64,000 nt of DNA, from positions 11,940,694-12,004,693 of the forward strand of contig NC_079425.1 of assembly GCF_026213295.1 (NCBI RefSeq), in the 5' to 3' direction. A program made the translations under genes and the position numbers. How positions within the stretch are numbered: position 1 is the stretch's first letter; each line of letters opens with the position of its first letter. Below the pieces are notes generated by a model. The model was not told the origin of the DNA, made no database searches, and saw only the letters and a program-made list of their open reading frames with translations. Positions 14,508 to 40,186 of the stretch are shown piece after piece. Source of the DNA: Gadus chalcogrammus (Eukaryota; Chordata; Actinopteri; Gadiformes; Gadidae).

Positions 14508-16061
14508 CAAAAATAAAAATATATTTGCTACTACCACCAAGATCTGCACGCCACCGCCCGGCTGACTCTTTGTGGCATCTCGATTTGCTTGAAATTTCTC
14601 AAGGTGGCAAAAAACCCAAAAGATTCTTGAGTAGAACTCCTCCATGGTCGGAAGCCCTTTTGATAAATAATATAAAAGCACTCGTGCGCAAAATAAAACG
14701 TGTTTGGCGCCACTGCCGTGAGCTGGTGGGACGAATGACGGCCCTGAAACCGAACTCGGCTCTGATCTGATTTCCTGTGCTGTAAGTTTGCTGCTCTGTG
14801 CGGTGCCAGGTGACTGAGGACTTGGCCTGAGGTGATGTGGGGTAGGAGGGTGTCGTTGTTCCACTGGGATTACACTCACCAATCACATCCCCCACCCGTG
14901 TTAGGACATCCCACAGTTTTACCACCATCCCCCCCCCTTTCCCTGTGCCTCCCTCCTTTTTATTGGCCTCAATCCTCGTTGGTTTACTTCCTGGTCCAGG
15001 AACCAAGGAAAGGGCCAGAGGACAGGGGGCCATCGGCTACACAGGAAAACAAAAGAGTTATATGCTGAGTCTTGCCTTGCCTGTCGACTCCCATAATCCT
15101 CCTCCTTCGCTGATCTGTTAAGAACACAACCCCCTTCTCCCCTACGAACAGCAATGGATATTCCCTGGAGTTACCGGACTCCTCCTCCTCTATTGGTTTG
15201 AGTCCCTGGATGGGTGCCAACAACATCAGCGGAGAGAGTGCGTGATTGCAGGACACTGAAGAGCCTGTAATAACAGAGGCCGGGAGGAGCGTGGACCAGG
15301 CAATGCCGTTGTTGCGTGACAAGCCCAGCGTCTCCAGGCTTGTTTAGGCCTATACACTCACACACGCATGCACAATACGCACGCGCAGACACAAACCCAC
15401 ACGCACACCCTGGAGGGCAGGAACCACGGAACTCTATAGGAGTAGTCAATAGAAAAAAATACGGCTCACTGGAGATTGGGTAGTAATTTTAGCTCGCTGA
15501 CCTGTGAATGTCTCCCGTTTCTGTTTTGCATTAGAGTTTCTGAGGGACGGCCCCACCGTATTACGATAGCCAAGCAAGGATCATGGGATATCGCAGCTCC
15601 AGCTCTGCCCCTGAAAGGAGTGTTTTTCTTCAATTGTGCAGCTAGAGACACGTCAAGAAAAAAGTTTTTGGTGTGTGCGTGCGCACGTGGACTTATCTTT
15701 CTAAGAGGGAATGATGTGAAGCAGGTTGCTAAATCCTACCAGCCTGGGAGATGAATTAGCCATGAATAGAGCCAAGGTGTGTCTGTAAGCACAGCCCGGA
15801 GGCTGTATGATAACCGTGCAGAATTAAAACGGGGGGCCTGTTTTATTTTTCCTCCTTGTGTTTTTTTTATGCTTTCACTTTTCTTTTATCTTTTTCCTTT
15901 GTGTATGTGGTTTGGGTTTGTGTCCCGGGGATCAATCGGAGATGCAGGAATTCATAGTCGTAGTTTTAACCCTGCAGGCGGATTGTTAGGTGCCTCTTGA
16001 CTCAGTGGGAGGTCAAGTTTGTTTTCCTGCTTTTGTCGAACTTTCCTCTGTATTATTTTCC

Positions 16062-16310
16062 GTCTCCCGCTCTCTCTCTGTCCCCGGCTCTCTCTCTGTC
16101 CCCGGCTCTCTCTCTGTCCCCGGCTCTCTCTCTGTCCCCGGCTCTCTCTCTCTGTCCCCGGCTCTCTCTCTCTGTCCCCGGCTCTCTCTCTGTCCCCGGC
16201 TCTCTCTCTGTCCCCGGCTCTCTCTCTCTGTCCCCGGCTCTCTCTCTGTCCCCGGCTCTCTCTCTGTCCCCGGCTCTCTCACTGTCCCCGGCTCTCTCAC
16301 TGTTCCTGGT
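16062..16310. repeat. Minisatellite, 18-20 bp unit (TC)nTGTCCCCGGC
   Basis: Twelve exact TGTCCCCGGC cores separated by CT runs that alternate between two lengths (unit 18 or 20 bp), plus a degenerate last copy (TGTTCCTGG). The (CT) part varies in length and the core is constant. Confidence 0.95.
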
Positions 16311-18413
16311 GCAGAGCAGGCGCATCACTTATGGTTTAGATGGGGTTGCTAACGGTTGCCCTTCTGAATCGATCTGGGAGTCCATGTGGAAAGCGTGTGG
16401 GTCGTCGTCGACCATACGATCATTTATATCTAAATGAGGGCGCCGCGTCTCCTGCTGCCTCCTCCAAGGTAGAAATTATAGTCAGGGGGGTAGGTGACCT
16501 TTTTACGCAGCGCTAAGCATCTTTGTGCTTGTCGAAACGTCAAAACCCTTAATTTCTCGAATAAGTGGACTAATTGGAGTGAAGTGCAGTCTTGCCCGGG
16601 CCTTGCATCAGCCAGGCCCATAATGAGATTGCTCTTTCATCGCACTCGCCGTGTACCAGGCAGGGCTGAATAGCCGTAATGAGACGCCGCAGACGAATCC
16701 CCGTCGTTTTATCAAGGCGGTGACACATCGTGGCTGCAGAGTCCCGCCAGTGACCGTCGGCGGTGCCGCGGTTAGCAAGGCACATCTCCATACATTAGCA
16801 GCAAGCGCGATGCTGTCATTAGCCTTTTTGTTGCGTAAACAAGCCCTCGAATGAATAACACTGGACACTGTTGGAAAATGAGGTGGGGGGGGGGGGGGGG
16901 ATACAGCCCCCGGGGTAATCCATAGATGTCCTTTTGTGCCGGCTGCTCAGCTGCCCGATGTGGCGTGCTTCCTGTGCAGATCAATCAGGGCTCTAATGGA
17001 GTGGCAGGCGGGGCTCGCGGACCGAGCGGTAGCAGGTGTGCCCCGGGTCTAATTGAAAAGCGCGTCGATATTGCTGTGCGCTTTTGCGTTTGTGAGAGCA
17101 ATTCTTTCATTAGTACATAGGAAAAGGTGATTAGGCCACCTCTCCGCCCCGGGTTGTGTGTTACTATGTGTGAATAATGCGTGTGTGTTTCTGTCCATCC
17201 CACTGTTCTTTGGGGCTAATTTGTCCCGACGGCTGTTTGTGGCTTCTTCGGTTAATTGTTTATATCCGTTCAGGCTTTGTTGGCATCAATAATTTGTTTG
17301 CTGTATAAATATTTGACTGTACATCATTCATTAATGTGCACAGACTTTGCTGTATCGTCAAAATACACAAGAAATTAAGTACTTGCAGAATAGTCGTTGG
17401 GAGGGGTAATGATTCATGCTGGTGACTGGTTTTCAGTACAGTCACTGGTTCAGGGGCCTTCCAGTATTTCTACACATGAAGTAATTAGTTATATTACTAC
17501 TGGGAGATCACATTATATGCAAATCAATGACATTAGGCCCGCGGTACTTTTAAGTTGGAAATACACATGCAACAAAATCCGGATAGCAATCTTAAAGTAT
17601 GTACCCCAAATTCACTGAATATATTTGATGTGAATGAAACCACAAAATATGGCCCAAAAAGATAAAGGAATAGGACGGTTTCACACATGGAACCTATTGA
17701 ACCCATTGATTTAAACACGCGCTTAAAAAAGGTCACACAGCAGATCCCCACAGCACCTAGATCCATCGATCGCTGCACCGCCGCTAACCTGGGCGGCGCC
17801 ACGCGTAACATGTAGCCGTAACACCGACGCAATAAGCTGCTAATAGAAGTCAGCCCAGGTCACCACAATAACAGGCACTCTGATAGTGACACTGATGAAG
17901 TCGCACAAGCTGCTGATTGTTATTGAACGCGGCCCGCTGCTAGCGATCGTTGAGCAGATGTGTGGTGGCGGCGGGGCTGCCCTGGACCTGACAGAGCTCA
18001 CTTCCTCCCCGTGCATCGCCACACCGAGCCCCCCACCTCCACACCCGATTGGACCGTTGGCCGACCTTGCCTCAGACAGCAGATGCTGTTGAGGGTTGGA
18101 GGGGAGATGCCAAGCCCAGTCAGCATAACACACACGGTGTGAGTGTGTGTGCGTGTGTGTGTGTGTGGGGGGGGATCTGCTCTGCAGACCTCTCTGTAGG
18201 GAGGTGGGCTGTATCTGCTGTTGGAGCCAATGTTTTGAGTCGGGGTCGGATATGCACATGCTTGTCGTAAGGTTAGAGTTGCAAGCATCGACCGGGTACG
18301 TAAACACACGGTTGAGAGTCAGGTCATCAGTGTGTGTGTGTTTGTGTGTGTGTGTGCTCTCCAGGTAACATCTCCAGCAGTGTAAACCAGGAAGTGCGGC
18401 CGTACCAGGAGCC

Positions 18414-30979
<12,566 letters not shown>

Positions 30980-33181
30980 AGACGGGGGACGCCTTGCGGT
31001 GAGTGAGCTCCAGGACGCTCTGAGCTAGGGGGGGGGTCCCGATGGCCGTGGCGCCATAGGATGGGATAAGGTGGGTCCCAGCGTGGGATTGTGCGCCACT
31101 GCGTGTTCCCCAACACGGAACACTGCACAATCACCAAACGACACCGGGGAGGGGGAAAAGACATTGCACGGGTGGCCAAAGATTCTCGTTGGGTCTCGTT
31201 CGTTCCCCTCGTCCGCCTCCCTCGCCAGCAGTAGCCCCGGCCCACGACAAGCAGAGGGAAAGGGTATCTGTGGCCTCGCCCCCCGGCTTCAAGCGCCCTG
31301 TTCCCCTCTGAGATGACAAAGGGTTAACGGCACCGGCTTTGGGTTCGCTGCGCGACCCATGTATTTTCGGTACGTCGTTTCAAAACACAGAGCAGTGCTT
31401 GAAGAATGGGTCCAATTTGTCATAATCTCTGAGCACTGTCTTCCCACTAATGTGAAGGGAATAAGGGAGCGTGTTAATTCGGCCGTGCGTGGTTCAAATG
31501 ACTGATTTAATAGCGTGGCCGAACGAAGAAGTATTCTGGCTCGGTGGCCGCACGTGGGAGACGCGGGTCCACTTCGATCGTGAATTCTGGCGGGATACAA
31601 CAATCGACGGTGAATGCCCATGATTGGGCTTGAGTGTGTGTGTGTGTGTGTGTGTGTGTGTATCTGTTCAATAGTGGCTCAGTGTCTCGACAGCACAGAC
31701 ACGCAGCAACCCCCCACCTGCTGGCTAGAGTGGTACTTCACACAGAAGCTGTGTTGTGTCTTCATCCAATCACATCAACATGAGCAATTGTCATTTAGTT
31801 TCCATTGTTAAAGAAACTACTATCTGAGCCCATTTCCAACTTCAGAGTGTGGGGCGGGGAGGGGTTCGTCTCGATGACCCAAAACTTCAATCTCACTGTT
31901 AATGGTTAATAGTGTTAATGGTTAATACGAAGCTGTATTTTTCATCTCACATCCATTTCCAATGGTTCATTTATCCCTGACTAGTTCTGTGTGGATCGGA
32001 ATGCTTTCGGAAGAGTAGTGTACATTTTGGGCTACATTTACACAGATGTCGGTCTGGATCTACCTGTTTGGCTGTGTAAGCGCAGCACTAATGCACTGTT
32101 AGACGTGAATAGTTCCCCCCCCCCACAGGAGACGCCTCGCCCCCATGTAGGAGACTTGAGCTGTCACCATAACGTCTACTGCCCTCTGATATGGATGTCT
32201 TTCTTTATGTAGCAAACTGTATTATTGGGGGGGGGGGCGGGGTGGGAAACGCTGCTCACGGAGACATCAAGTCCCTTCACAGAAGGGTGGGCCTGCTTTA
32301 ATATTGTTTTCTGTTTCGGAAAATCTGAGATGAACCCGTGTGTGCAATTTAAAAAGACTTAGGAACAGTGTGATGCATTAATCCTATACGAAACATGGGG
32401 CTCGTCTGAAATGACCTTGGTTCTGTAAGCCTTTGCCCAGGTGAAGGGACCCAACCGCAAACCCCACCCAACAACAGACCCATTGAGTGGCCAATGTACA
32501 ATCAACACCATTATTACCAATGTGTCCTAAAGTCATGCTGGTAATGACGATACCCTGTACATACTACTTATAAATAGGAGCATAAATATTTTTAGGTGAG
32601 GCCCTGAATCTGTGCATTGTGTGCCTTATTCAACGAATGATCAATCTCCACTATGTAATATTGGCAATGTCAATTGGTCTGCAGTATATTATTGTTATGT
32701 AGTGGGGGGGGGGGGGCAAATTCTTATCAAATTGGAACAAAATGTGTTTTTGAAGAACCCACGCCTTGTTTTTGGGGCAAATGTGGAAAGCAAAATATAA
32801 TTTGCAGTCAATCGCATTTCAAAGATAGGTGGAAAGGAGGTGAGAGCTGCTAAATCATGAAAGGCAAGGTGTTAATTAGTGTCGATGTGCCATGCAGCGA
32901 ATGTATTCCCCTGGAAACGGGGACGTGGTGTGGGTTAGGCGTCGCCCACCCCCCTTCACAGTATATCTCGAGCGGTCCGCTCAACACAGTACGACACACA
33001 CAGGAGGGGTTGCGTTCGATTAGTAATGACTACATCTTATGGGTGGTAACTTTACCGTTTCGAGTGATTTACATGCCTGTTTGAGCCCAAAGCCCGCGTT
33101 TTGTTTACAAGTGATGATTGTATTTATGATTATTTTTTTGTTTTGTTTCATCATAACAGTGTTTGGGCTCCCTCTCTCTTT

Positions 33182-33183
<2 letters not shown>

Positions 33184-33224
<41 letters not shown>
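33184..33224. repeat. (CA)n microsatellite in the sema6d 3' UTR
   Basis: About 20 CA units. Confidence 0.95.
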
Positions 33225-33227
<3 letters not shown>

Positions 33228-33631
33228 CGTATAGTTCTAAGGACATGCACTAACACACACATACTCTGACATAAACACGCGGAACAACTATGTACCAAGA
33301 AATACACCCAAACATACCGGCTGTGCTCCACTGCCTACTACATCGCTATATGAACTCCAACTTTCGGTGGCGACCGAAGCCTTTGTGTGTCCGTGTGAGC
33401 TCTCTGTATGTGGAGACGTACCGGATTTGGTCCACGTGTACTCTCCTTCAAATACTTTGCAACACACTCGCTGCAAGGCCAGGTGTACATATGTTCTCCA
33501 GAGTATTTCAGCGTGTAGATATATTGTAAAGTTGTACTGTGAATGTGTAAATAATATTGGTCTTTGTTTCATGATACATTTTCTTTGGGTTGATTTATTA
33601 TTATTTTTTTAACACGGCATGTAGAGTTGAA

Positions 33632-33637
33632 ATAAAA
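33632..33637 (+). terminator. Candidate sema6d poly-A signal AATAAA
   Basis: A canonical hexamer in an AT-rich context (GTTGAAATAAAATATTACTG), with a G/T-rich stretch (CCGGTGGTGG) about 20 nt downstream. It is the first canonical hexamer I noticed after the sema6d stop codon. Confidence 0.5.
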
Positions 33638-33686
33638 TATTACTGCACAGTATATCCGGTGGTGGAATGACCTTTTTGATATTTAC

Positions 33687-33778
33687 GCAGGTGTTGAAAT
33701 CTGTTTGTCTGTGGCATCTCATGCCACCAAATGCAGGTGTTGAAATCTGCTTGTGTGTGGCATCTCATGCCACCAAAT
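33687..33778. repeat. Tandem duplication, two 46-bp copies
   Basis: The units at 33687-33732 and 33733-33778 both begin GCAGGTGTTGAAATCTG and end GGCATCTCATGCCACCAAAT. They differ at only a few bases, so the duplication is recent. It lies about 50 bp after the candidate sema6d poly-A signal. Confidence 0.9.
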
Positions 33779-34814
33779 GTGAGACAATCAGAGAAAGGGG
33801 TTGCCTTAACAGATACTTTGCTGCTGTGATGACCTGGTCTCAAATATCATTGAGATATCTCTGGGTGCTTGACAAAGAATATATTTGAACGTGCCGTGTG
33901 ACCCTGATAGCTAATGACCAGGAAGGTTGAGAGTCCACAGAATCATTAAGAGCTTTAGATCTATTTTTGGACCATTGGTGGTTTTGAAGTTGGAGGCCAC
34001 TCCAGATAGCATATGGGAAAGCTTCCAGAGTCATTTGTTGCCGTAGAAACCAAACATCTGGATGACTGCTGCTCTGGGATTACGATGTGAGACAGCGATT
34101 AACAGAGTGCATACAGACACACACAGGCAAACTATTAATATGTGGGGCATGTTGGGAGTACACAAAAATAGACCACAACAAAGATCAGAAAAGCTCAACA
34201 TATAAGGACGACAAATCCAGAATGGATGGGTGAGGGGCTGTTTAATAAAAATAGGAAAGTATTTCATGTTTATGGTTAACAATGTGACACTGAACTAACC
34301 TGCCGCTAATCAATTTAGACTCAAACAATATTCATCAAATTTGATTACTTTTCTGCAGTTAATACAGCTTCTGTGTACCCTTTTCAACATAACTTTATCC
34401 TTACAATTACATTTTCTGTTTTGAGATTCATGTTAATTTTATCCAACGTTACTAGTGTCTGTATAACGACGCATTGTCCAAAAACACTTGAGTTGGTAGA
34501 AGAGGTGTATAAAGGGGACATGAACACTTTCGATCGAGTATTTCGATCGAAATCGAGAAATACTGAAGCGTGCTTCCAAATTGCACAAAGCCAAGATTAT
34601 CCATGAACACAGCTACTTTTCCTCGACTTCTTCGCACAAAGCAAGTCATCTTCTCAAGTGAACAAGATAATAATCTAAATTTCCCCAGCAAGCCAATGTG
34701 ACGCATCAAAGGCAATTTGTTGGCTCTATTATTATACTTCCACCCTATTACATGCATAATTATAGAACATACAACTACTTTCTCCATTCACACACATATA
34801 GCAATACCAATTGG

Positions 34815-35190
34815 TCCGTGGACACTTATAAGTTAAATACCTACCCAGTCCATGCACACCAAAAGTGACACATTCCTACTCAATCACATATTTACAGGAC
34901 AGATTCATACTAAATCCATGCATATTTACAGGAGAGATTCCTATTTGGTCTATTCAGACTTATAGGACAGATTCCTATTTCATTCATGCACACTTATAGG
35001 ACAGTTTCCTGCTTGATCCATGCACACTTTTAGGACAGATGCCTACTTGATCCCTGCCTAATTGATCCAATCACACTTATTGGATAGATGCCTACCTGTT
35101 CCACGCAGACTTATAGGACAGATGCTTACTTGATCCGTGCCTAATTCCTCCATGCAGACTTATAGGACAGACACTAACTTGATCAATGTA
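34815..35190. repeat. Degenerate minisatellite, unit about 34-37 bp
   Basis: About ten diverged copies of a unit resembling ACTTATAGGACAGATTCCTA followed by CTTGATCCATGCAC. Clear copies lie near 34898, 34930, 34966, 34993, 35025, 35110 and 35158. Copies differ at several positions, so the array is old. Confidence 0.85.
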
Positions 35191-35369
35191 TTCTTCTGAT
35201 CTGTTCGCCTATCCTTACCTTAAACCATGTCCTCTGTATCTGCTCTCCTCTCCTTCTATTGGTCTCCTGGTCTCAGCCCACTGTCTGACTTGCTGTCCTT
35301 TTCTTAGTAGGATTTATTTTTGCAATAAAAAATACACACTTATTAGTATACAAAATATAAAAAACACAC

Positions 35370-35650
35370 GCATGAATGCGTGTGCACACACATGTACGTA
35401 CACATGCATGCATAGAAACACAGACACACACATACACATTCACACTCTCAAACAGACAATACACAGACACTCACAAACACACAATACACACCAAAAATAC
35501 ACACACACACACACACAGACTCATAAACACATTACACACAGACACACACACACACACACACTCACAAACACACATTATACACACAGATAATACACACACA
35601 CACTCACAAACACACATTATACACGCACAGAGACACACACACACACACCC
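35370..35650. repeat. Impure CA-rich region
   Basis: CA blocks alternating with TCATAAACACATTATACACA-type units. An old, decayed microsatellite with local duplications. Confidence 0.85.
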
Positions 35651-35982
35651 AGAGGCAATCAACTGCATTCTCTCTTGGTTTGTGCTCCATGGGGAGATTG
35701 AGTGTGTAATTGAGTTCGGGAATGAGGCACAACAAAGAAGCACCTCTTGCTATTTTAATGTATAACACATCCTCTCAGCCTATCAGGCATTCCCTCCGCA
35801 TTTACGGAGGCAAGGCAAACACAGCCAGAGATTCTATAACCTCTCTCTCGTACTTGCCAACTTGCCAGGCCGGACTCTTTATTTCCAGATACTTAGTCTA
35901 TATGCACATGGTTTTATATTTGGATACTAATCATGTGTGTGTCTGTGTATGGGTGCTTGTGTATACGTACGTGTACCCGTAT

Positions 35983-35984
<2 letters not shown>

Positions 35985-36070
<86 letters not shown>
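35985..36070. repeat. (TG)n microsatellite
   Basis: About 42 uninterrupted TG units. Confidence 0.97.
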
Positions 36071-36072
<2 letters not shown>

Positions 36073-36713
36073 GTGTCTGATTGCATGCTTTTGGATGTGA
36101 GCTCACTGCTGTCACAGACCCATATCACAAGAACATACGATAAGATCACCATGAAGAACATGAAGAACCTAGTGCATGTTAGACTTTAAACTTGGAGACA
36201 CAAATAGATAAAAGGTACAGAGGAAGTTTTGTCCACCAACTATGTGACTGAAGAAGAAGAATGTAAATTAAATGTTCAGGAAAAAACACACAATCCTCAC
36301 AGTCCCTTTTGTGCTTCATTGAGTTCATAACCCTTCCATCTCTCAATCTCTCTCTCTCTCTGTACAACTGTCTTTTTCCGCCCTCTAAGTTATTTTCTGC
36401 TGTCTCGATATCTTTCTTTAAGGGTCTGTCTGAAGTTTCTCTCTACCATTATGGCTCTATTCTCATCATCAAAGCGAGTCCGAGAAATACTTTAAAATGA
36501 AAGAGCCATAAAAACAACACAGTGAAAGTGGAAATCTCTTGTAAAGTACAAACAAGAAAAACTCTTTCACACCTTCAAGGCAGTGCTCCAAACTCGCACA
36601 GAGAGCAAACGCAATCTACATCTTATCCACGCGTCAAAGCTGACACTTGGTTAATGGCATACATTTAAGGGACTAGTGGAAACAGTCGACAAGTCAATAG
36701 GGAAGCACAGAGA

Positions 36714-36740
36714 GGGGGGGGGGGGGGGGGGGGGGGGGGG
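36714..36740. repeat. Poly-G run
   Basis: 27 consecutive G. Another run lies at 36872-36882. Confidence 0.95.
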
Positions 36741-37282
36741 AAGAGACATTTCCCGTCCCTGCACGAGGAAATACAGATATCGCTGATCACGGATGAGTTG
36801 CAGACAAACAGACATAATGAGATGAGTGTAATGAGTATTCGTTTGCATGCAAGCATGTAGGGAGGGGCGGTGTGGGGGGGGGGGTCCTTTCATATTAGCA
36901 TATTAGGTTGCCACTAACCGCACTCCTTGACTGAGGCCTCGCTTGCCTATCTATTACTGCTTTGGGAACAAAGAAAGAGAGAAAGAGGAGGGCGGCCGGC
37001 GTTTCGAGGATCTCCCGCATGGTTACATAATGAGTCCTAAGTGGTTTCCACGCCGCATGGCCACCGGATGCCCAGATATATCCCCCAGTCATTATCGCTG
37101 ACGTCTTCTCTTCCTTCCCTCTATGTGGATTCCTCTGTACGCCTTTGGGTTTGGTTTCGGGTGTGTGTGTGTGTGTGTGTGTCTTTGTGTGCATGTACAC
37201 AATGTGTGTTTATGTTTGTGTGTGTATGTGTGTGTATTCAGATTATCCTTGTGAAGTATAGCTTATAGGGAGAGAAAGTACT

Positions 37283-37308
37283 CCCCCCCCCCCCCCCCCC
37301 CCCCCCCC
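37283..37308. repeat. Poly-C run
   Basis: 26 consecutive C. Confidence 0.95.
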
Positions 37309-37915
37309 TGCCCCCAACCTGAAGAACACTCAGATGAATGGTTTAGATAATTGAATGTCTTGGTACAACATGATAAGCAGGGATGAACAAGTCCGCTCAT
37401 GATACCGGGTGATAAAAGGGATATGGGCGACTGCAGCCTCCATTTATAGCTGCGTAGTCTTCGACACATGGGCCTTTCAGCTCTGATTGGCCTGTTCTGA
37501 CAACACACAAGGTTGGACTGGACTCATGTACAGGTAATGCGATACATGGGTTGGGTTTGTTTCATGGTCCCACACGTTCACCTTGGGCGACGGGAACATG
37601 TCATTGGGTTTGGGCCAATCTTCCGCCTGGCTACAGTCATGCCAGCTGTTGCTGGGAGATCACACGCCATCGAACCGTACACCTGGGGAACGAGTATAAA
37701 GGCGTAGAAAAGCTGTGTGTGTGTGTGTGTGTGTCTGTACTTGATATCCTGGGGGCGAGGCGCAGCTAGGCATAGCAGTTCTCTCATGCAGAGATTCACT
37801 TTGGAACCCCTCCTAGATCAACCCACCAGGACCAGCATAGTGTCATTAATTGAATGCACAAAGCACACGGTTCCTCCAATATTACAGAAATGCTTTGTCT
37901 GAAAGCGCACGCAAA

Positions 37916-37919
37916 CACA

Positions 37920-37977
<58 letters not shown>

Positions 37978-38049
37978 TATACACAGAGACACACACAGAC
38001 GCAAACACACACATACACAGACAAAACACACACACACACACACACACAT
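37916..38049. repeat. (CA)n microsatellite, two blocks
   Basis: Blocks 37923-37973 and about 38027-38048, separated by impure CA sequence. Confidence 0.95.
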
Positions 38050-38908
38050 ACAACTTTACTGTATGTCTTTGTTTCCCACCCCTCGCCCCCACCCCACAGA
38101 GCCTCCACAGTGTGGGTGTTCCAACAGCTTTGTTGGTAAACCAGCAGATGATCCCAACTGCTTTATGACCAGAGCCAACCCTGCTATTACTGAGCTTTGT
38201 CATTGGGAACCCGCTTCTTCTCAAGACACGCACCCTGGGCCACTCCCATGCACACCCTCCTTCCCGCCTCTCCTTTCCTCTACACTTCCCTCCCCCGGCC
38301 CCCCCCCCCCACACACGATAGATCCCAGAACAGACCTATCTCTTCCTGCTGGGGCACTCATCCCCTTGCAAAGCCCAGGGCCTGGGAAAACCCCCGCTGA
38401 AGAGAACACACACACACACGGGCGCGCACACACACACAGATACACACAGATACACAAACACACACACATTGACAAACACAAACAGGCAGTGATGCATGCA
38501 GAGACCCACGCACGTACTATGTCGAAAATATCAATAACTTAAACACACACAAATGTGCCCATTCGCCCATGCAGATATAGCTACTTGTGTAGGCCTATGC
38601 CTGAGGCTGCACTATGTAGTTCTACCTGAGTGGAATGCTGTGAAAACAATGATAAAAGCATGTAGGAAAGGAAGCAGTGAAGAAAGGCTCTTTAGAGACG
38701 TCGAACACCTGTCCTGACGGCCACTTAGAGACTTCTGGGTCATTTAACTCAGTTAGGAGCCTTCCTGAGCAAAATACCTCAACCAGAGACTCTGTCTCCC
38801 TCTCTACTTTTATTATTTCCTTCTTTACTAGCCCATGTTTGATTCCCGTCTCACATCATCTTGTTTTTTTGGCCATTTGTTTATCTTCTTAAGCGGATTG
38901 GCTCTGGC

Positions 38909-38910
38909 TC

Positions 38911-38961
<51 letters not shown>
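38909..38961. repeat. (TC)n microsatellite followed by a GGA-rich patch
   Basis: About 25 TC units with one G interruption. An AGGAGG-rich purine stretch lies at 39045-39090. Confidence 0.95.
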
Positions 38962-38964
<3 letters not shown>

Positions 38965-39416
38965 GTGACTCAGGACTATGTTTTTGGTTTGAGAGATTAC
39001 ATCGCAAAGCAAAAATAAAGAGAAGGAAGTGAGGTTGAGTACCGGTATGAGGAGGAGGAAGAGGAGGACGAGGAGGAGGAGGAGTAAAAGAGGAGTGAGT
39101 GACATAGAAAAGAAGATTGCACGAAAGGAGTGGGATGGACCAATTGCCAAAATGTTGCACAACGACCCACCCCCTTAGTCTCTCCAACAGGCAGGATTAT
39201 CATTCAGAGCATTAACACATCCAAATAAGATCCAATGACTTGGGTGGGCAGGATTCATCTCCAGCCCTTCCTGATAACCCAAACTGAGGCAACCCAAACT
39301 GAGGCAGCCAGTCATTCACAGCTATTGTGAACCATCGTGTTTTGCATCACATAAGTATGAACATGGTAAAGAATCTCTGAAACAACAGACACCAGACATT
39401 ACATTTGCAAGCGCAC

Positions 39417-40186
39417 AATCCTCAGTCAGTGAATGTATATGGTGTTTGGTCTGTTGGTTAATGCAACTTGTTCTAGCGTTGCCGTGGTGATTCATATGGA
39501 GGCTTCTATCCGTGAAAGCACTCAGCTTGCATGTCATTTGAATCGGCGTCTTTGCGTTGTGTAGTCATCTGAGCTGTTATATTCAGTGCTATTTTATGTA
39601 AATAATGATGTGTCTGAGGAAGACATTTCTTCTTCTATGGAATGGATTAGGACGACGTGTTTCAGGGGTGCACAACGGAAGTCCATGTTCGCTTTGCCTC
39701 CGCTGAAAATAATCCATTTCAACGGTTCCTTTATACATATTGGTTAACAACATCAACCGTGACATTAATACCGCTTTTAGATGATGTCATTTCTCGAAAA
39801 ACTTGGTGTGACCCAGGCATTTATTGTGTTTTGTATGTACTTATAAAAGGAACCGTTGGAACAGATTTATTTTGGCCGAAGCAAAGCGAAAATAGACTTA
39901 GTGAGTGTGGTGCATCACAAAAACACGTCATCCTAGTACATCCAAAGAAGAATACATGTCATCTTGGGTCACTCCAAAAAGAATATTTGAGAGAACATCA
40001 TCAGTTACATAAAATACTACTGAACACAACAGCTCAGATTACTTCACCAACGTGAGACCGAGAATCAAACCACATGCAATCTGAGTGGTTTTAGGGATAG
40101 CAGCATCCATATGAATCTTCATGGAAACGACAGAAAACGTTGTAACAAACATACTAAAGATCATATACATGCACTGACTGAAGATT
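39417..40186. repeat. Long imperfect inverted repeat (arms about 320-345 bp, loop about 106 bp)
   Basis: The left arm 39417-39734 reads as the inverse complement of the right arm 39841-40186. Exact anchor pairs: GATTCATATGGA (39489-39500) with 40106-40117, CTGAGCTGTT (39569-39578) with 40028-40037, and ATTTTATGTAA (39591-39601) with 40005-40015. All three share the same symmetry axis. GGTTCCTTT near 39724 pairs with AAAGGAACC near 39846 after a net indel of about 28 nt. I estimate 70-80% identity. Weaker symmetry may extend to about 39340 and 40250. Confidence 0.85.

Larger units (their letters stand above)
30980..33660 (+). other. sema6d: Probable sema6d 3' UTR
   Basis: Sequence from the stop codon to the first convincing poly-A signal (AATAAA at 33632-33637). 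It has no open reading frame of note. It includes a (GT)n tract near 31634-31661, poly-G runs at 32227-32238 and 32703-32714, and a (CA)n tract at 33184-33224. A long 3' UTR is usual for SEMA6D, but the exact cleavage site is inferred. Confidence 0.5.

Noticed and set aside
15990..16437. Open frames of about 90-146 residues over the CT/CCCCGGC minisatellite
   Set aside because: A repeat read in all frames because the 18-20 bp unit has no stop; no start context or conservation.
39657..40055. 132-residue frame at the palindrome
   Set aside because: Lies across both arms and the loop of the inverted repeat. The composition is random and I recognise no domain.
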